Shown here piece by piece: positions 16,125-24,350 of a DNA stretch of 52,661 nucleotides (position 1 is the stretch's first letter; every line of letters starts with the position of its first letter). Under the pieces are notes generated by a model. It made no database searches. It was not told where the DNA came from and saw only the letters and a list, made by a program, of their open reading frames with translations. The stretch spans positions 1 to 52,661 of the forward strand of contig JAJYUP010000007.1 in the NCBI GenBank assembly GCA_021792455.1, in the 5' to 3' direction. Origin of the DNA: Actinomycetes bacterium. GTDB taxonomy: Bacteria > Actinomycetota > Thermoleophilia > Solirubrobacterales > Solirubrobacteraceae. The position numbers were made by a program, and so were the translations under genes.

Positions 16125-16949
16125 ATGACATCAAGCGCGCCTCCCGACCATCAAGATCGAGCCCTCAACCGTCGACTTCAAGGCCTGTGTGCGATCGTGA
16201 CCGGAGCCGGCTCCGGCATCGGGCGCGCAGCGGCGCAGCGCTTCGCCGCTGAGGGCGCACTCGTCGTCGTCGCCGATCGCGACCTCCAAGCGGCGCAGCG
16301 CACGCGTGAAGCGATCACCTCCGGTGGTGGGGAGGCTCACGAGGTGCAGGCCGATGTGACAGACGAGCGGGACACGGAGCGCATGGTTGCCCGCTGCCTC
16401 GACAGTGCGGGACGTGTCGATGTGCTGTACGCAAATGCGGGTATCGACGGCGCGGGGAGCGCTCATGAGCTCGACCGTCACCGCTGGCAGCAGGTCATCG
16501 ATGTCAACCTCACCGGTGTCTGGCTGTCGATGAAGGCTGTGCTCCCGACGATGATCTCTGTCGGCAGCGGCTCGATCATCACCCAATCGAGCACCGCGGG
16601 GCTCGTCGGAGTTCCTGGGCTGGCGGCGTATTCGGCCGCGAAGGGCGGCGTTGTTGCGCTCACGAGGCAGGTCGCCGTCGAGTACGGAGCAAGCGGAGTG
16701 AGGGCGAACACCATCTGCCCAGGCACAGTCTGGACCCCCCTTGTCACCCGCACCTATCGGGAGCGCGGTGGCGAGAGCAGCTTCGGCAGCGAGTCCGATT
16801 TCATGCGTCTTGCCACCCGCGGCTATCCGCTGAGCCGGCTCGGCACAGTCGAGGAGGTGGCGGCGCTCGCGGCGTTCCTAGCCTCGCCAGATGCAGCTTG
16901 GATAACGGGGGCCGTGTTCGCGGTGGACGGTGGTTACACCGCGCGGTAG
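16125..16949 (+). CDS. Short-chain dehydrogenase/reductase
   Basis: 274 residues of the classical SDR family (NAD(P)-dependent alcohol/ketone oxidoreductases). Cofactor loop TGAGSGIG (26-33), acidic residue after beta2 (VVVADRD) favouring NAD, NNAG-equivalent YANAGIDGAG, catalytic Ser in ITQSSTAG and Tyr/Lys in YSAAKGG. The C-terminal ITGAVFAVDGGYTAR is typical of 3-oxoacyl-ACP-reductase-like SDRs. It is divergent from the macro-domain gene and ends 105 bases before the CUT2 binding protein. Its substrate may belong to the downstream CoA-ester pathway, but nothing fixes this. Confidence 0.92.
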   Translation: MTSSAPPDHQDRALNRRLQGLCAIVTGAGSGIGRAAAQRFAAEGALVVVADRDLQAAQRTREAITSGGGEAHEVQADVTDERDTERMVARCLDSAGRVDVLYANAGIDGAGSAHELDRHRWQQVIDVNLTGVWLSMKAVLPTMISVGSGSIITQSSTAGLVGVPGLAAYSAAKGGVVALTRQVAVEYGASGVRANTICPGTVWTPLVTRTYRERGGESSFGSESDFMRLATRGYPLSRLGTVEEVAALAAFLASPDAAWITGAVFAVDGGYTAR

Positions 16950-16960
16950 ACCTGCCGTTC

Positions 16961-16980
16961 TACCGAGCGTTTGCTCGGTA
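16961..16980. promoter_or_regulatory. Perfect inverted repeat TACCGAGC-GTTT-GCTCGGTA, candidate TetR-type operator
   Basis: An 8+4+8 perfect palindrome 75 bases upstream of the first gene of the transporter/CoA-ligase operon, which includes a TetR regulator. Shape and sequence (ACCGAGCG half-sites) resemble TetR-family operators of acyl-CoA catabolic operons. A -10-like TATGGT with extended TGC at 17001-17006 follows about 20 bases later, so bound repressor would block it. There is no T-run, so a terminator is less likely, although it also lies just after the SDR gene. Confidence 0.5.
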
Positions 16981-17054
16981 CCGACGTGATTCCCCATTGC
17001 TATGGTGGCCCCATCGCAGGGCGGCTGGTGAGTCGCTTCGAAAGGGGAACCGAG

Positions 17055-18266
17055 ATGAGAATATGTGGAAGCCGGCGACGCCGGCTGAATAATCTGCTGT
17101 CTGTCGTCGCCTGTGCGGCCAGCGCGTCGATCATCGCGGCGTGCGGAAGCTCGACGCCCGCTTCTCGCCACGCAGCGGCGTCGAGTGTCGAGAGCACGTC
17201 CGCCACCTCACAGGTGGCTTCAGCGACCTCGGCGACTTCTACGCGTGCAGCCTCGAGTTGCGAAAGTGAAGCAAAGAGCGCGCTGGCGAGCCTGAATGCC
17301 CCCATGAGCCTCGTCGTGCCGGCGTCTGCAGTAGACATGGCGGCAAACAAGGGCAAGGCGGTGTGGTTCATCTCTCCCACCCAAACGGCTGGCTATGTAC
17401 GCCGCGTGTCCGAATACTTTGCAGCCGCTGCGAGGGCCGCCGGGATGACGCCGACCGTCTTTGACGGCAAGGATGAACCAGAACGGTTCAACGAGGGCAT
17501 CGACGAGGCGGTGGCCGCGAAAGCGGCAGGGATAGTGATGTGGGCCATACCGCCAGAAGCTGTGCCAAACGCGCTGGCGCAGGCAAAGGCGGCGCACATA
17601 CCTGTAATCGCCGCGGCCACCGGGGTGCCCAACCCTACGAACGGGACGGTCGCAGAGACGATCTCGGTGAATCTGGAACAGGAGGGCGCTGCGCTCGCGG
17701 AGGTCGCGGCGGCCGCGCTCGGATGCAAGGTCGATGCTGCGATCACGCTCGACACGAGCCAGAAGGCGTTGACGAGTGAGGCCGCCGCTGCGAAGGCGGA
17801 GCTTGCGAAGCTCTGCCCCTCCACATGCAAGTCGCAGGAACAGACGATGAGCCTTGCGACGATGGCGACAGCGCTCGGTCCCGCGACCCAGACGCTGCTG
17901 CAGCGCGAACCTGGTCTGAACGCACTGCTCGTCACGTTCGACACAGCGGCGTTCTATATGGCGCCGGCGATCGCGCAGACCGGGCACCACGTCCTGCTCG
18001 TCTCCACTGATGGTTTGCCGGAAAACCTCGACCTCATACGAGAAGGCAAGCAGGCGGCGGACATCTCATACCCGCCGGCGCAGTACGCGGGCTGGCTGAT
18101 GCTCGACCAACTGGGCCGGGCGATTCTGAAAGCGCCGCTGACCAACCCGGAACTTCCGATGCACATATTCGACAAGGAAAACCTGCCGTCGAGCAACGCG
18201 TTCAGCGCGCTTTGGCCGAAGATGACTGGCTACGAGGCCGCGTTTGAGGCTGAGTGGAAATCCTGA
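17055..18266 (+). CDS. CUT2-type sugar-binding-like lipoprotein (ABC substrate-binding protein)
   Basis: 403-residue lipoprotein of the ribose/galactose-binding (periplasmic-binding type 1, RbsB-like) group. Basic N-terminus, hydrophobic core and lipobox IIAAC (Cys30), then a Ser/Ala/Thr linker. The mature part starts with GKAVWFISPTQTAGYVRRV and includes the hinge-region pattern KAAGIVMWAIPPEAVPNALAQAKAAHIPVIAA, typical of the fold. ATG at 17055, preceded by AAAGGGG. It is the first gene of a transporter operon, and its end overlaps the ATPase start. Because the operon continues into CoA-ligase and hydratase genes, its ligand may be an acid or alcohol rather than a sugar. Confidence 0.9.
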   Translation: MRICGSRRRRLNNLLSVVACAASASIIAACGSSTPASRHAAASSVESTSATSQVASATSATSTRAASSCESEAKSALASLNAPMSLVVPASAVDMAANKGKAVWFISPTQTAGYVRRVSEYFAAAARAAGMTPTVFDGKDEPERFNEGIDEAVAAKAAGIVMWAIPPEAVPNALAQAKAAHIPVIAAATGVPNPTNGTVAETISVNLEQEGAALAEVAAAALGCKVDAAITLDTSQKALTSEAAAAKAELAKLCPSTCKSQEQTMSLATMATALGPATQTLLQREPGLNALLVTFDTAAFYMAPAIAQTGHHVLLVSTDGLPENLDLIREGKQAADISYPPAQYAGWLMLDQLGRAILKAPLTNPELPMHIFDKENLPSSNAFSALWPKMTGYEAAFEAEWKS

Positions 18267-19776
18267 GGGCACGCCGGCGTTGGCGCTCGGCGACATCCGG
18301 AAGCGTTTCGGCCCGGTGTGTGCCCTCGATGGCGTCAGCCTCACGGTGGCGCCTGGGGAGGTGCATGGACTGATCGGGGCGAACGGCTCAGGTAAGTCGA
18401 CGCTCGTGAAGACGCTTGCCGGCTACCACACGCCCGATCGCGGCTGGCTGCGAATCTGGGGGCGGCAGGTGCCGCTGCCCCTCGGAGATGGCAGACGCTT
18501 TGGCGTCTGCACCGTCCATCAGGATCTGGGCCTTGCCGAGAATCTGTCAGTTCTCGAGAACGTGATAGGGACGAGCGGCTTTGGCGCACGGCCTGCTCGC
18601 CCGATCCGATGGCGGGCGCGGCGGGGGGAGGTGCTGGCGATGCTCGAGCGTTTGGGCCTCACGATCGACCCTGACGCCGAGGTGGGCACGCTCAGCCGCG
18701 GAACCAGGACTCTCGTCGCGGTGGCGCGGTCTGTGTGGGAGCTGGATCACATGGGGCGCAGGCCGCTGCTCGTCGCAGACGAGCCGACCGCAGCGCTGAG
18801 CGGGAGCGAGGCGTCGGCTCTGTGGGAGCTGCTGCGCAGGGTGACGAGCATTGGGGGCGCAGCGCTGTTCGTCAGTCATCATCTCGAGGAGGTGCGCGCG
18901 AGATGCGATCGCGTGACGGTGCTTCGCGACGGGCGCGTCGCGCTGCACGCGAGCTGCCAACAGGCAACCGTGGAGGATCTCGTAGAGGCGATGCTCGGCG
19001 GAGCGCCGGAGGTGGAGCGCGGGGCGCCTGGGGCGACGCCTGCAGTGGCAGCGAGACGCGTGCTCGACGTTGTCGACGTGGTGGACGAGGTGCTCAATGG
19101 AGTCAGCTTCAGCGTGACGCAGGGCGAAGTGGTCGGGTTGACCGGCCTGCTCGGGATGGGTCAGGAGCGTGTGCCTGCCCTGCTGGCAGGCACCGTCAAG
19201 CGGCGAGGCGGTCGCGTCTACGTGGACGGTGCAGAGGTTCCCGGGGGGGACACAGCGTGCTCTGCTGCGAGCGGAATCGTCGCGGTGCCGGCGGAGCGTC
19301 AACGCGAGGGCCTTTGGCTGGACGCAACCGTATCCGAAAATCTTGCTGTCGTCGACTCCCGCCGCTTCTGGCGGGCGGGGCGCTATCGCCACTCGAGTGA
19401 GCGCGCGAGAGCACGCGATCTCATCAAGGCGTTCGACGTGCGGCCACGCGAGCCTGAGCGGCTCGTTCGAGAGCTGAGCGGCGGCAATCAGCAGAAGGTC
19501 CTGTTGGCGAAGTGGCTGCAGCTCGAGCCGAGAGTGATTGCGCTGCATGAGCCGACGCAGGGCGTGGACATCGCCGCAAAGCGTGAGATCCACCGCATTC
19601 TGAGACGGTTCGCCGTGGACCGTCGCGCAGCGGTCGTGATCGTGTGCTCAGACCACGAGGAGCTCGCGGAGCACTGCGATCGCGTCCTTGTGCTCAGGGC
19701 AGGCAGGGTGCGGGGAGAGCTCGCCTCCCATGAGCTCTCGCCACACTCGATCCTCGAACTGACCACGAAGCTGTGA
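18244..19776 (+). CDS. CUT2-type ABC transporter ATPase with two nucleotide-binding domains, second one degenerate
   Basis: 510 residues, two tandem ABC domains as in RbsA/XylG. Domain 1 is intact: Walker A GANGSGKST (45-53), signature LSRGTRTLVAVARS, Walker B LLVADEPTAALSG. Domain 2 keeps the signature LSGGNQQKVLLAKWL, but its Walker A is GLLGMGQERVP instead of a GxGxxGR/KT loop, and Walker B reads VIALHEPTQGVD, with His in place of the Asp of LDEPT. The second site probably does not hydrolyse ATP. The TTG start at 18244 lies inside the binding-protein gene (23-base overlap). Stop and permease start overlap as GTGA. Confidence 0.9.
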   Translation: MRLSGNPEGTPALALGDIRKRFGPVCALDGVSLTVAPGEVHGLIGANGSGKSTLVKTLAGYHTPDRGWLRIWGRQVPLPLGDGRRFGVCTVHQDLGLAENLSVLENVIGTSGFGARPARPIRWRARRGEVLAMLERLGLTIDPDAEVGTLSRGTRTLVAVARSVWELDHMGRRPLLVADEPTAALSGSEASALWELLRRVTSIGGAALFVSHHLEEVRARCDRVTVLRDGRVALHASCQQATVEDLVEAMLGGAPEVERGAPGATPAVAARRVLDVVDVVDEVLNGVSFSVTQGEVVGLTGLLGMGQERVPALLAGTVKRRGGRVYVDGAEVPGGDTACSAASGIVAVPAERQREGLWLDATVSENLAVVDSRRFWRAGRYRHSSERARARDLIKAFDVRPREPERLVRELSGGNQQKVLLAKWLQLEPRVIALHEPTQGVDIAAKREIHRILRRFAVDRRAAVVIVCSDHEELAEHCDRVLVLRAGRVRGELASHELSPHSILELTTKL

Positions 19777-20891
19777 GCTCGCAGGCCACCCCAGCCCAGC
19801 TCGGCGGCCGACGGCACGCTCGCGCTCTGAATCCGCGCACTCTGCTCGAGCGGTTCGGCCTCGTGATCGTGCTGCTCGCGATGATCGCGCTGTTCAGCGC
19901 CCTGCTGCCCGGAAGGTTTCCAACCACCACGAACCTCACCATCACTCTCTCCGGTCAGGTCTCGATCCTGATGTTGGCGCTTGCCGTGACCTTGCCGCTG
20001 AGAGCAGGCGACTTCGACCTGTCTGTGAGCTCCGTGATGATCGCCTCCGCCTCCACGGTCGCGCTGCTGACGAGCCAGGAGCACTTCACCGTCCTGCCGG
20101 CGGTCCTGATCGCCGTGGCACTCGCCGCTCTCGTAGGTCTCATCAATGCCGCCTTCGTCGTCGGACTCGGCATCGACGCGTTCATAGTGACCCTCGGCAC
20201 GATGACATGGCTTGGCGGCGTGACGATCGCAGTCACAGGTGGTCAAGACATAACCGGCATCCCCCACGTACTCGGAACGATCGCGAACACAAACCTGGTG
20301 GGGACCGTTCCAACGCGCGTCTTCTACGGCTGGGCGCTTGCCCTCATCCTCTGGTACGTCTATGAGCTCACGCCGTTCGGGCGACGGCTGCTCTTCGTTG
20401 GGGGCAACCGCGAGGCCGCTCAGCTCTCACGGCTCCGAGTGGGCCGGATCCGCACCGCGGCCTTCGTCGCATCCAGCGTGATCGCAGCATCGGCTGGCGT
20501 CGTCCTGCTCGGCGCGCTGGGTGCTGTCGATCCGACATCCTCCGGTGCCTACCTGCTCCAGCCATATGCAGCCGCGTTCCTTGGAACGACGGTGATTCAG
20601 TTCCGCCGGTTCAACGTGCTCGGCACCGTCGTCGGGGTCTATCTGCTCGCCGTCGGAGTCTCGGGCCTACAGCTGCTCGGGGTGGCCTCGTGGGTATCAG
20701 AAGTCTTCAACGGGGTCGTTCTCGTCGCAGCGGTCGCCATTGCGACGGTGCTGCGCAAGAGCTCCCTGATCACGGGTCTCGCGCTGTTCCGCCCGCGCGA
20801 GCGAGCGCGCCTGCTCGCGCCATCCGAAAGCGCCGCCGTGCCGGGGTCAACCACACAGAAGGAGGTACCAGCGAGTGCACGGGATGAGTGA
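19773..20891 (+). CDS. CUT2-type ABC transporter permease
   Basis: 372-residue RbsC-like membrane protein. About ten hydrophobic segments, the family pattern LPLRAGDFDLSVSSVM (usual GGIDLSVGS), FIVTLGTMTWLGGV and FGRRLLFVGGNREAAQLSRLRV as the cytoplasmic ATPase-contact loop. The highly conserved GGIDLS is AGDFDLS here, a small departure. GTG start overlaps the ATPase stop. The hydrophilic C-terminal tail after ~345 is Ala/Pro/Arg-rich. Forms the pore for the binding protein and double ATPase encoded upstream. Confidence 0.92.
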   Translation: MSSQATPAQLGGRRHARALNPRTLLERFGLVIVLLAMIALFSALLPGRFPTTTNLTITLSGQVSILMLALAVTLPLRAGDFDLSVSSVMIASASTVALLTSQEHFTVLPAVLIAVALAALVGLINAAFVVGLGIDAFIVTLGTMTWLGGVTIAVTGGQDITGIPHVLGTIANTNLVGTVPTRVFYGWALALILWYVYELTPFGRRLLFVGGNREAAQLSRLRVGRIRTAAFVASSVIAASAGVVLLGALGAVDPTSSGAYLLQPYAAAFLGTTVIQFRRFNVLGTVVGVYLLAVGVSGLQLLGVASWVSEVFNGVVLVAAVAIATVLRKSSLITGLALFRPRERARLLAPSESAAVPGSTTQKEVPASARDE

Positions 20892-21342
20892 TTACCGCCG
20901 ATCCCTCGTCGGCGTTCGCCTTCCTGAAGGCAGGTTCACAGTCGAGGAGAGCCTTCACCGCATGTTCTGCGAGGCTGTGTTCGCCTCCGGATGGGAGAGC
21001 GAGTACGCGCATCCGCTCTTCCTCTATCTCGCCGCTCACTGTGGCAAGGGAATGTCGCTCAGCGCCTTCTTCAAGCTGCTCGGTACCGAGCTCGAGGCTG
21101 GCGTGACATTCGGAGAGGGCGCCCTCGAGTTCCATCAGGCGGTGCGGATCGGCGCGGAATACCGTGTGCACACCACGATCGCTGATGTCGTCACGAAGGT
21201 GGGCCGACGCCGGGGAGCTTTCGACGTCGTGACCTGCGACAGCGACGTGCTCGACCTCGAAGGACAGCTCGTCGGAACCTCACGAGAGGCATACATCGTA
21301 CCGGCAGCGGAAGGGAGCTCAAGTGCAGACTGCAGGAAGTGA
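20875..21342 (+). CDS. Hot-dog fold MaoC/FAS1-type dehydratase, N-terminal-like subunit
   Basis: 155 residues resembling the MaoC-like N-terminal dehydratase domain (PF13452 type). These usually pair with a catalytic MaoC subunit to hydrate trans-enoyl-CoA. Segments GMSLSAFFKLLGTELEAGVTFGEGALEFHQAVRIGAEYRVHTTIADV fit the pattern of a hot-dog fold. I see no catalytic Asp/His pair, as expected for the structural partner. Start is the GTG at 20875, nine bases after GGAGG; an ATG nine bases further is also possible. It overlaps the permease end and the next MaoC gene, so the pair is probably co-translated. Confidence 0.75.
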   Translation: MHGMSDYRRSLVGVRLPEGRFTVEESLHRMFCEAVFASGWESEYAHPLFLYLAAHCGKGMSLSAFFKLLGTELEAGVTFGEGALEFHQAVRIGAEYRVHTTIADVVTKVGRRRGAFDVVTCDSDVLDLEGQLVGTSREAYIVPAAEGSSSADCRK

Positions 21343-21733
21343 CATCGCGCCGGGCACGGCGCTGCCACGCGCAACAATCACCGACATCACAAGAGAGAGG
21401 ATGATCGCGGTGATGCAGGTCATGGGGGACGAAAACCCAATACATGACGACGAAGCTCTCGCGACCGCGCTCGGGTTCCGCGGCATCGTCAACCAAGGGC
21501 CCGCAAACCTCGCGTACGTCGCGAACGTACTTCTGGACTGGTGCGGCAACGCAACAGCGATACGCAGCATGCGCTTTCGGTTCCTCGACAACGTAGTGCC
21601 AGGGGATGAGCTCGAGGTGAGGGCGAAGGTTACTGCTGTGGCGCAAGAGGAGGTCGAATGCGCGTTCGAGCTCGCATCAGAGCAGCGACTTCATGTGACG
21701 GGCACGAGCCGACTCATCCGCGACGATGTCTGA
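21323..21733 (+). CDS. MaoC-like (R)-specific enoyl-CoA hydratase, catalytic subunit
   Basis: 136 residues with the hydratase-2 catalytic signature: VMGDENPIHDDEALATALGFRGIVNQGP corresponds to the family pattern D-x4-(N/D)P-x-H-x-D...(G)F. Asp and His of DENPIH are the catalytic dyad. Start is GTG at 21323 behind AAGGGAG. It partners the hot-dog protein encoded immediately upstream, and the two together form a full hydratase. Its end overlaps the start of the CoA-ligase gene. Role inferred: hydration of the enoyl-CoA made after ligation and dehydrogenation of the imported acid; no acyl-CoA dehydrogenase is present here. Confidence 0.85.
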   Translation: MQTAGSDIAPGTALPRATITDITRERMIAVMQVMGDENPIHDDEALATALGFRGIVNQGPANLAYVANVLLDWCGNATAIRSMRFRFLDNVVPGDELEVRAKVTAVAQEEVECAFELASEQRLHVTGTSRLIRDDV

Positions 21734-23288
21734 GCCGCTCGTCGCCCTGCCTGCGCTGATCGCGCAGCGTGCCCGCGAGTGCCCAGGCAGGCCGTTTCTG
21801 CAGCACGTTGGAGGTGAGAGCCTCACCTTTGGCGATGTCCAGGCGCGGGCGCTGGTCTGGGCGAGGCGGCTGCGGGGGCTTGGTGTCAAAGATGGTGACC
21901 GTGTGGTCGTGATGCTGCCCGCCTCTTTTGAGGCGGTGACCGTCTGGCTCGGGATCGGATGGCTGAAAGCCGTGGAGGTGCCAGTACACACCGAGTTTCG
22001 AGGCAGGATGCTGCAGTATGCAATCAGCACCGTCGCCCCTGTGGCGATGGTGGTGCATGCGAGCTTTCGAGATCGAGTCGAGGAGGTGGAGGATCAGCTG
22101 CCAAGCGGTTTGCAGCTGGCTCTTGTCGGGGAGCCGGAGCGCAGTCTGCAGGCAGAGGATGCCGAGAGAGAGGGCTCGGGGGAGCTGCAGCTCGCTCCTC
22201 CGCAGCCACACGAGCTCTCCGGCATCCTCTACACGTCTGGGACCACTGGGCCATCGAAGGGAGTGATGATCACGTGGGCGCATGCGCAGGCGATGTCCGA
22301 AGGATGCGTCCCCCTCGAGCCCTTGGGCAGCGATGACGCCTGGTACTCGCCCTATCCGCTTTTCCACGCAAGCGGCAAGATCCCCGTATATTCGATGGCG
22401 CTGCTCGGTGGGCGGGTCGTGATTCGGGAGCGATTCGACGGTACTGCCTTCTGGGGAGACATTGAGCACTTCAGATGCACGATCACGATGATGATCGGAG
22501 CCACCGCCGGCTACATCGCCGCACGGCGCGTCGCTGAGAAAGTCACGGACTCGCCGTTGCGCTTCGTGCTCGTGTCTCCGCCGCCCGCCGATCCGCCGGC
22601 ATTCGAGCGGGAGTTCGGCGTGAGGATCTGCAGCACGTTCAACATGACCGAGATCTCGGCACCGATCAGCTCAGAGTGGCGGCCGATGCGAAACCGAACG
22701 TGTGGTCGGGTTCGCGCAGGCTACGAGTGCAGAATAGTGAACGAGCTGGACGAAGAGCTGCCGGACGGCACGCCGGGCGAGCTGATCGTGCGCTCTGAGG
22801 CGCCATGGAGGCTCACGCTCGGTTACTGGAACATGCCGGAGAAGACGGTGGAGGCCTGGCGCAACGGCTGGTTTCACACGGGCGATGTCTGTGTGAAAAC
22901 GAGCGACGGTGAGTTCTTCTTCGTCGACCGTCTGAAGGATGCGATCAGGAGGCGCGGCGAGAACATCTCCTCCATGGAGGTGGAGGCTGTGGTGATCGAG
23001 TACGAGGATGTCCAGGAGTGCGCGGCCTTCGGCGTGCCGGCGGACGACGGTGAGGAAGAGGTGAAGATTGCGGTGGTCGCAGCGGATCCTGACAGCTTCG
23101 ATCCCGCGAGGCTGATCGAGTTCCTTGCGCCTCGGCTGCCGCGATTCATGGTTCCCCGCTACGTCGAGGTGGTCGAGAGTCTGCCGCGGACCGCGACGGA
23201 GAAGGTCCAGAAGGACGCTCTGCGGGCGGCAGGAGTGACCGCGAGCACCTGGGACCGTCGCGCGGCGGGCGTGGAGGTCGCGCGGTGA
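21726..23288 (+). CDS. AMP-dependent acyl-CoA synthetase/ligase
   Basis: 520 residues of the ANL superfamily, nearest in layout to crotonobetaine/carnitine-CoA ligase and medium-chain acyl-CoA ligases. P-loop YTSGTTGPSKGV (169-180), adenine-binding region FNMTEISAP, ribose-binding Asp in WFHTGDVCVK, hinge DRLKDAIRRRGENIS, and the catalytic Lys near the end in TATEKVQKDALR. It activates a carboxylic acid to its CoA thioester through an acyl-adenylate. ATG at 21726 overlaps the previous gene. Central enzyme of this operon and the reason to think the adjacent transporter imports an acid. Confidence 0.93.
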   Translation: MSEPLVALPALIAQRARECPGRPFLQHVGGESLTFGDVQARALVWARRLRGLGVKDGDRVVVMLPASFEAVTVWLGIGWLKAVEVPVHTEFRGRMLQYAISTVAPVAMVVHASFRDRVEEVEDQLPSGLQLALVGEPERSLQAEDAEREGSGELQLAPPQPHELSGILYTSGTTGPSKGVMITWAHAQAMSEGCVPLEPLGSDDAWYSPYPLFHASGKIPVYSMALLGGRVVIRERFDGTAFWGDIEHFRCTITMMIGATAGYIAARRVAEKVTDSPLRFVLVSPPPADPPAFEREFGVRICSTFNMTEISAPISSEWRPMRNRTCGRVRAGYECRIVNELDEELPDGTPGELIVRSEAPWRLTLGYWNMPEKTVEAWRNGWFHTGDVCVKTSDGEFFFVDRLKDAIRRRGENISSMEVEAVVIEYEDVQECAAFGVPADDGEEEVKIAVVAADPDSFDPARLIEFLAPRLPRFMVPRYVEVVESLPRTATEKVQKDALRAAGVTASTWDRRAAGVEVAR

Positions 23289-23719
23289 GCGCTGCGATCG
23301 AAGACAGGCTTGCGATCACGGACCTTCTGCACCGGTGCGCCGGCGCTCTCGACGCCAGCGACTGGGCCGGGCTCGAGGCGCTCTTCACGAGCGACGCGGA
23401 GGCGGATTTCGGGGCGTTCGGAGGCGTGAGGCAGGGCTCGCGGGAGATCGCACGGTTCTGCGCCCGAGCGCTCGGTCGCTTCGATGTCGTGCAGCACATC
23501 ATCGGCAACGTTCTCGTCAGGGCGGATGGCACGAGCGCGTGCTCGTCGTGCTCGGTGCTCGCGGTGCACGTCTCACAGAGCCTTCCTGCGCCATTCACGG
23601 TGGGTGGCGTATACGAGGACTCGTTGCGCAGGGCGGAGGACGCGCGATGGCGGATCGCCAGGCGCGTGCTCGTCATACGATGGTGCAATGGCGCGCCGGA
23701 GGGCCTTCGTGCGAGTTGA
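23285..23719 (+). CDS. SnoaL/NTF2-like protein
   Basis: 144 residues of the SnoaL-like (NTF2) fold. EDRLAITDLLHRCAGALDASDWAGLEALFTSDAEADFG is the classical N-terminal helix region, with the conserved Tyr/His and Asp positions. Members are small hydrolases, isomerases, dehydratases or ring-hydroxylase beta subunits, so a reaction cannot be assigned. GTG start overlaps the ligase stop (GTGA). Its last codons contain the promoter-like TACGAT and the start of the tetR gene. Confidence 0.8.
   Translation: MSAAIEDRLAITDLLHRCAGALDASDWAGLEALFTSDAEADFGAFGGVRQGSREIARFCARALGRFDVVQHIIGNVLVRADGTSACSSCSVLAVHVSQSLPAPFTVGGVYEDSLRRAEDARWRIARRVLVIRWCNGAPEGLRAS
23676..23681 (+). promoter_or_regulatory. -10-like hexamer TACGAT before tetR start
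   Basis: TACGAT ends six bases before the ATG at 23688, inside the SnoaL-like gene. It could give tetR an internal, leaderless promoter independent of the upstream operon promoter. Confidence 0.35.
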
Positions 23720-24350
23720 CGCGACGCTTGGCGGAGAGCGACGCAATCGCCCGCGCCGCGAGCGAGAGGTGCTGCGCGCTGCGGCTGAGGTCTTCTGCCG
23801 GCGGGGATATGGCGCGGCGACGGTGCGAGAAGTCGCGGATGCGCTCGGCATCAGCATCAGCAGCCTCTACCACTACATCGGTGGAAAGGAGGATCTGCTC
23901 GTCTCCATCCTCGCGGATGTGCATGACGCCGTCGAGCACATACTCGACGAGGTCGTCTCCGCCGAGGGTCTGAGCGCCCTCGAGCGTCTCGTGCGCTACG
24001 TGGACAGCGTGCTTGCCTACAGCTTCGAGAACGTCGAGCTTCTCACTGTCTACCACGAGGAGATGGATCATCTGCGTGGACCTCGGCGGGACGAAGTGCG
24101 CGCCCGGCGGCGTGAGCACGACTACGTCGTGACGCGGTTGATCCGCGACGCCCAAGGAGAGGGAGCGATCGCGAGCGATCTGGACGCGCACATGCTCGGC
24201 AACTGCCTGTTCGTGATCGTCGCCTCGAGCTACCGGTGGTTCCCACGCACCCGGCGCATTCCACGCGAACGGATGACCGCCTGTGCGGCGGAGTTCGTTC
24301 TGCGAGGGATGATCGGTCGCCTCCCTGACGGGGTGCGCGTCAGTGCCTGA
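23688..24350 (+). CDS. TetR-family transcriptional regulator
   Basis: 220 residues. The N-terminal helix-turn-helix is clear: AAAEVFCRRGYGAATVREVADALGISISSLYHYIGGKEDLL (~31-71). The C-terminal ligand domain contains the TetR-C pattern VYHEEMDHLRGPRRDEV, resembling regulators of fatty-acid/CoA-ester operons (KstR2- or FadR-like). The ATG at 23688 has no ribosome site; a GTG at 23709 is an alternative. It is embedded in the transporter/CoA-ligase operon and likely represses it from the palindrome at 16961-16980. The ligand is probably a CoA thioester of the pathway. Confidence 0.9.
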   Translation: MARRRAFVRVDATLGGERRNRPRREREVLRAAAEVFCRRGYGAATVREVADALGISISSLYHYIGGKEDLLVSILADVHDAVEHILDEVVSAEGLSALERLVRYVDSVLAYSFENVELLTVYHEEMDHLRGPRRDEVRARRREHDYVVTRLIRDAQGEGAIASDLDAHMLGNCLFVIVASSYRWFPRTRRIPRERMTACAAEFVLRGMIGRLPDGVRVSA

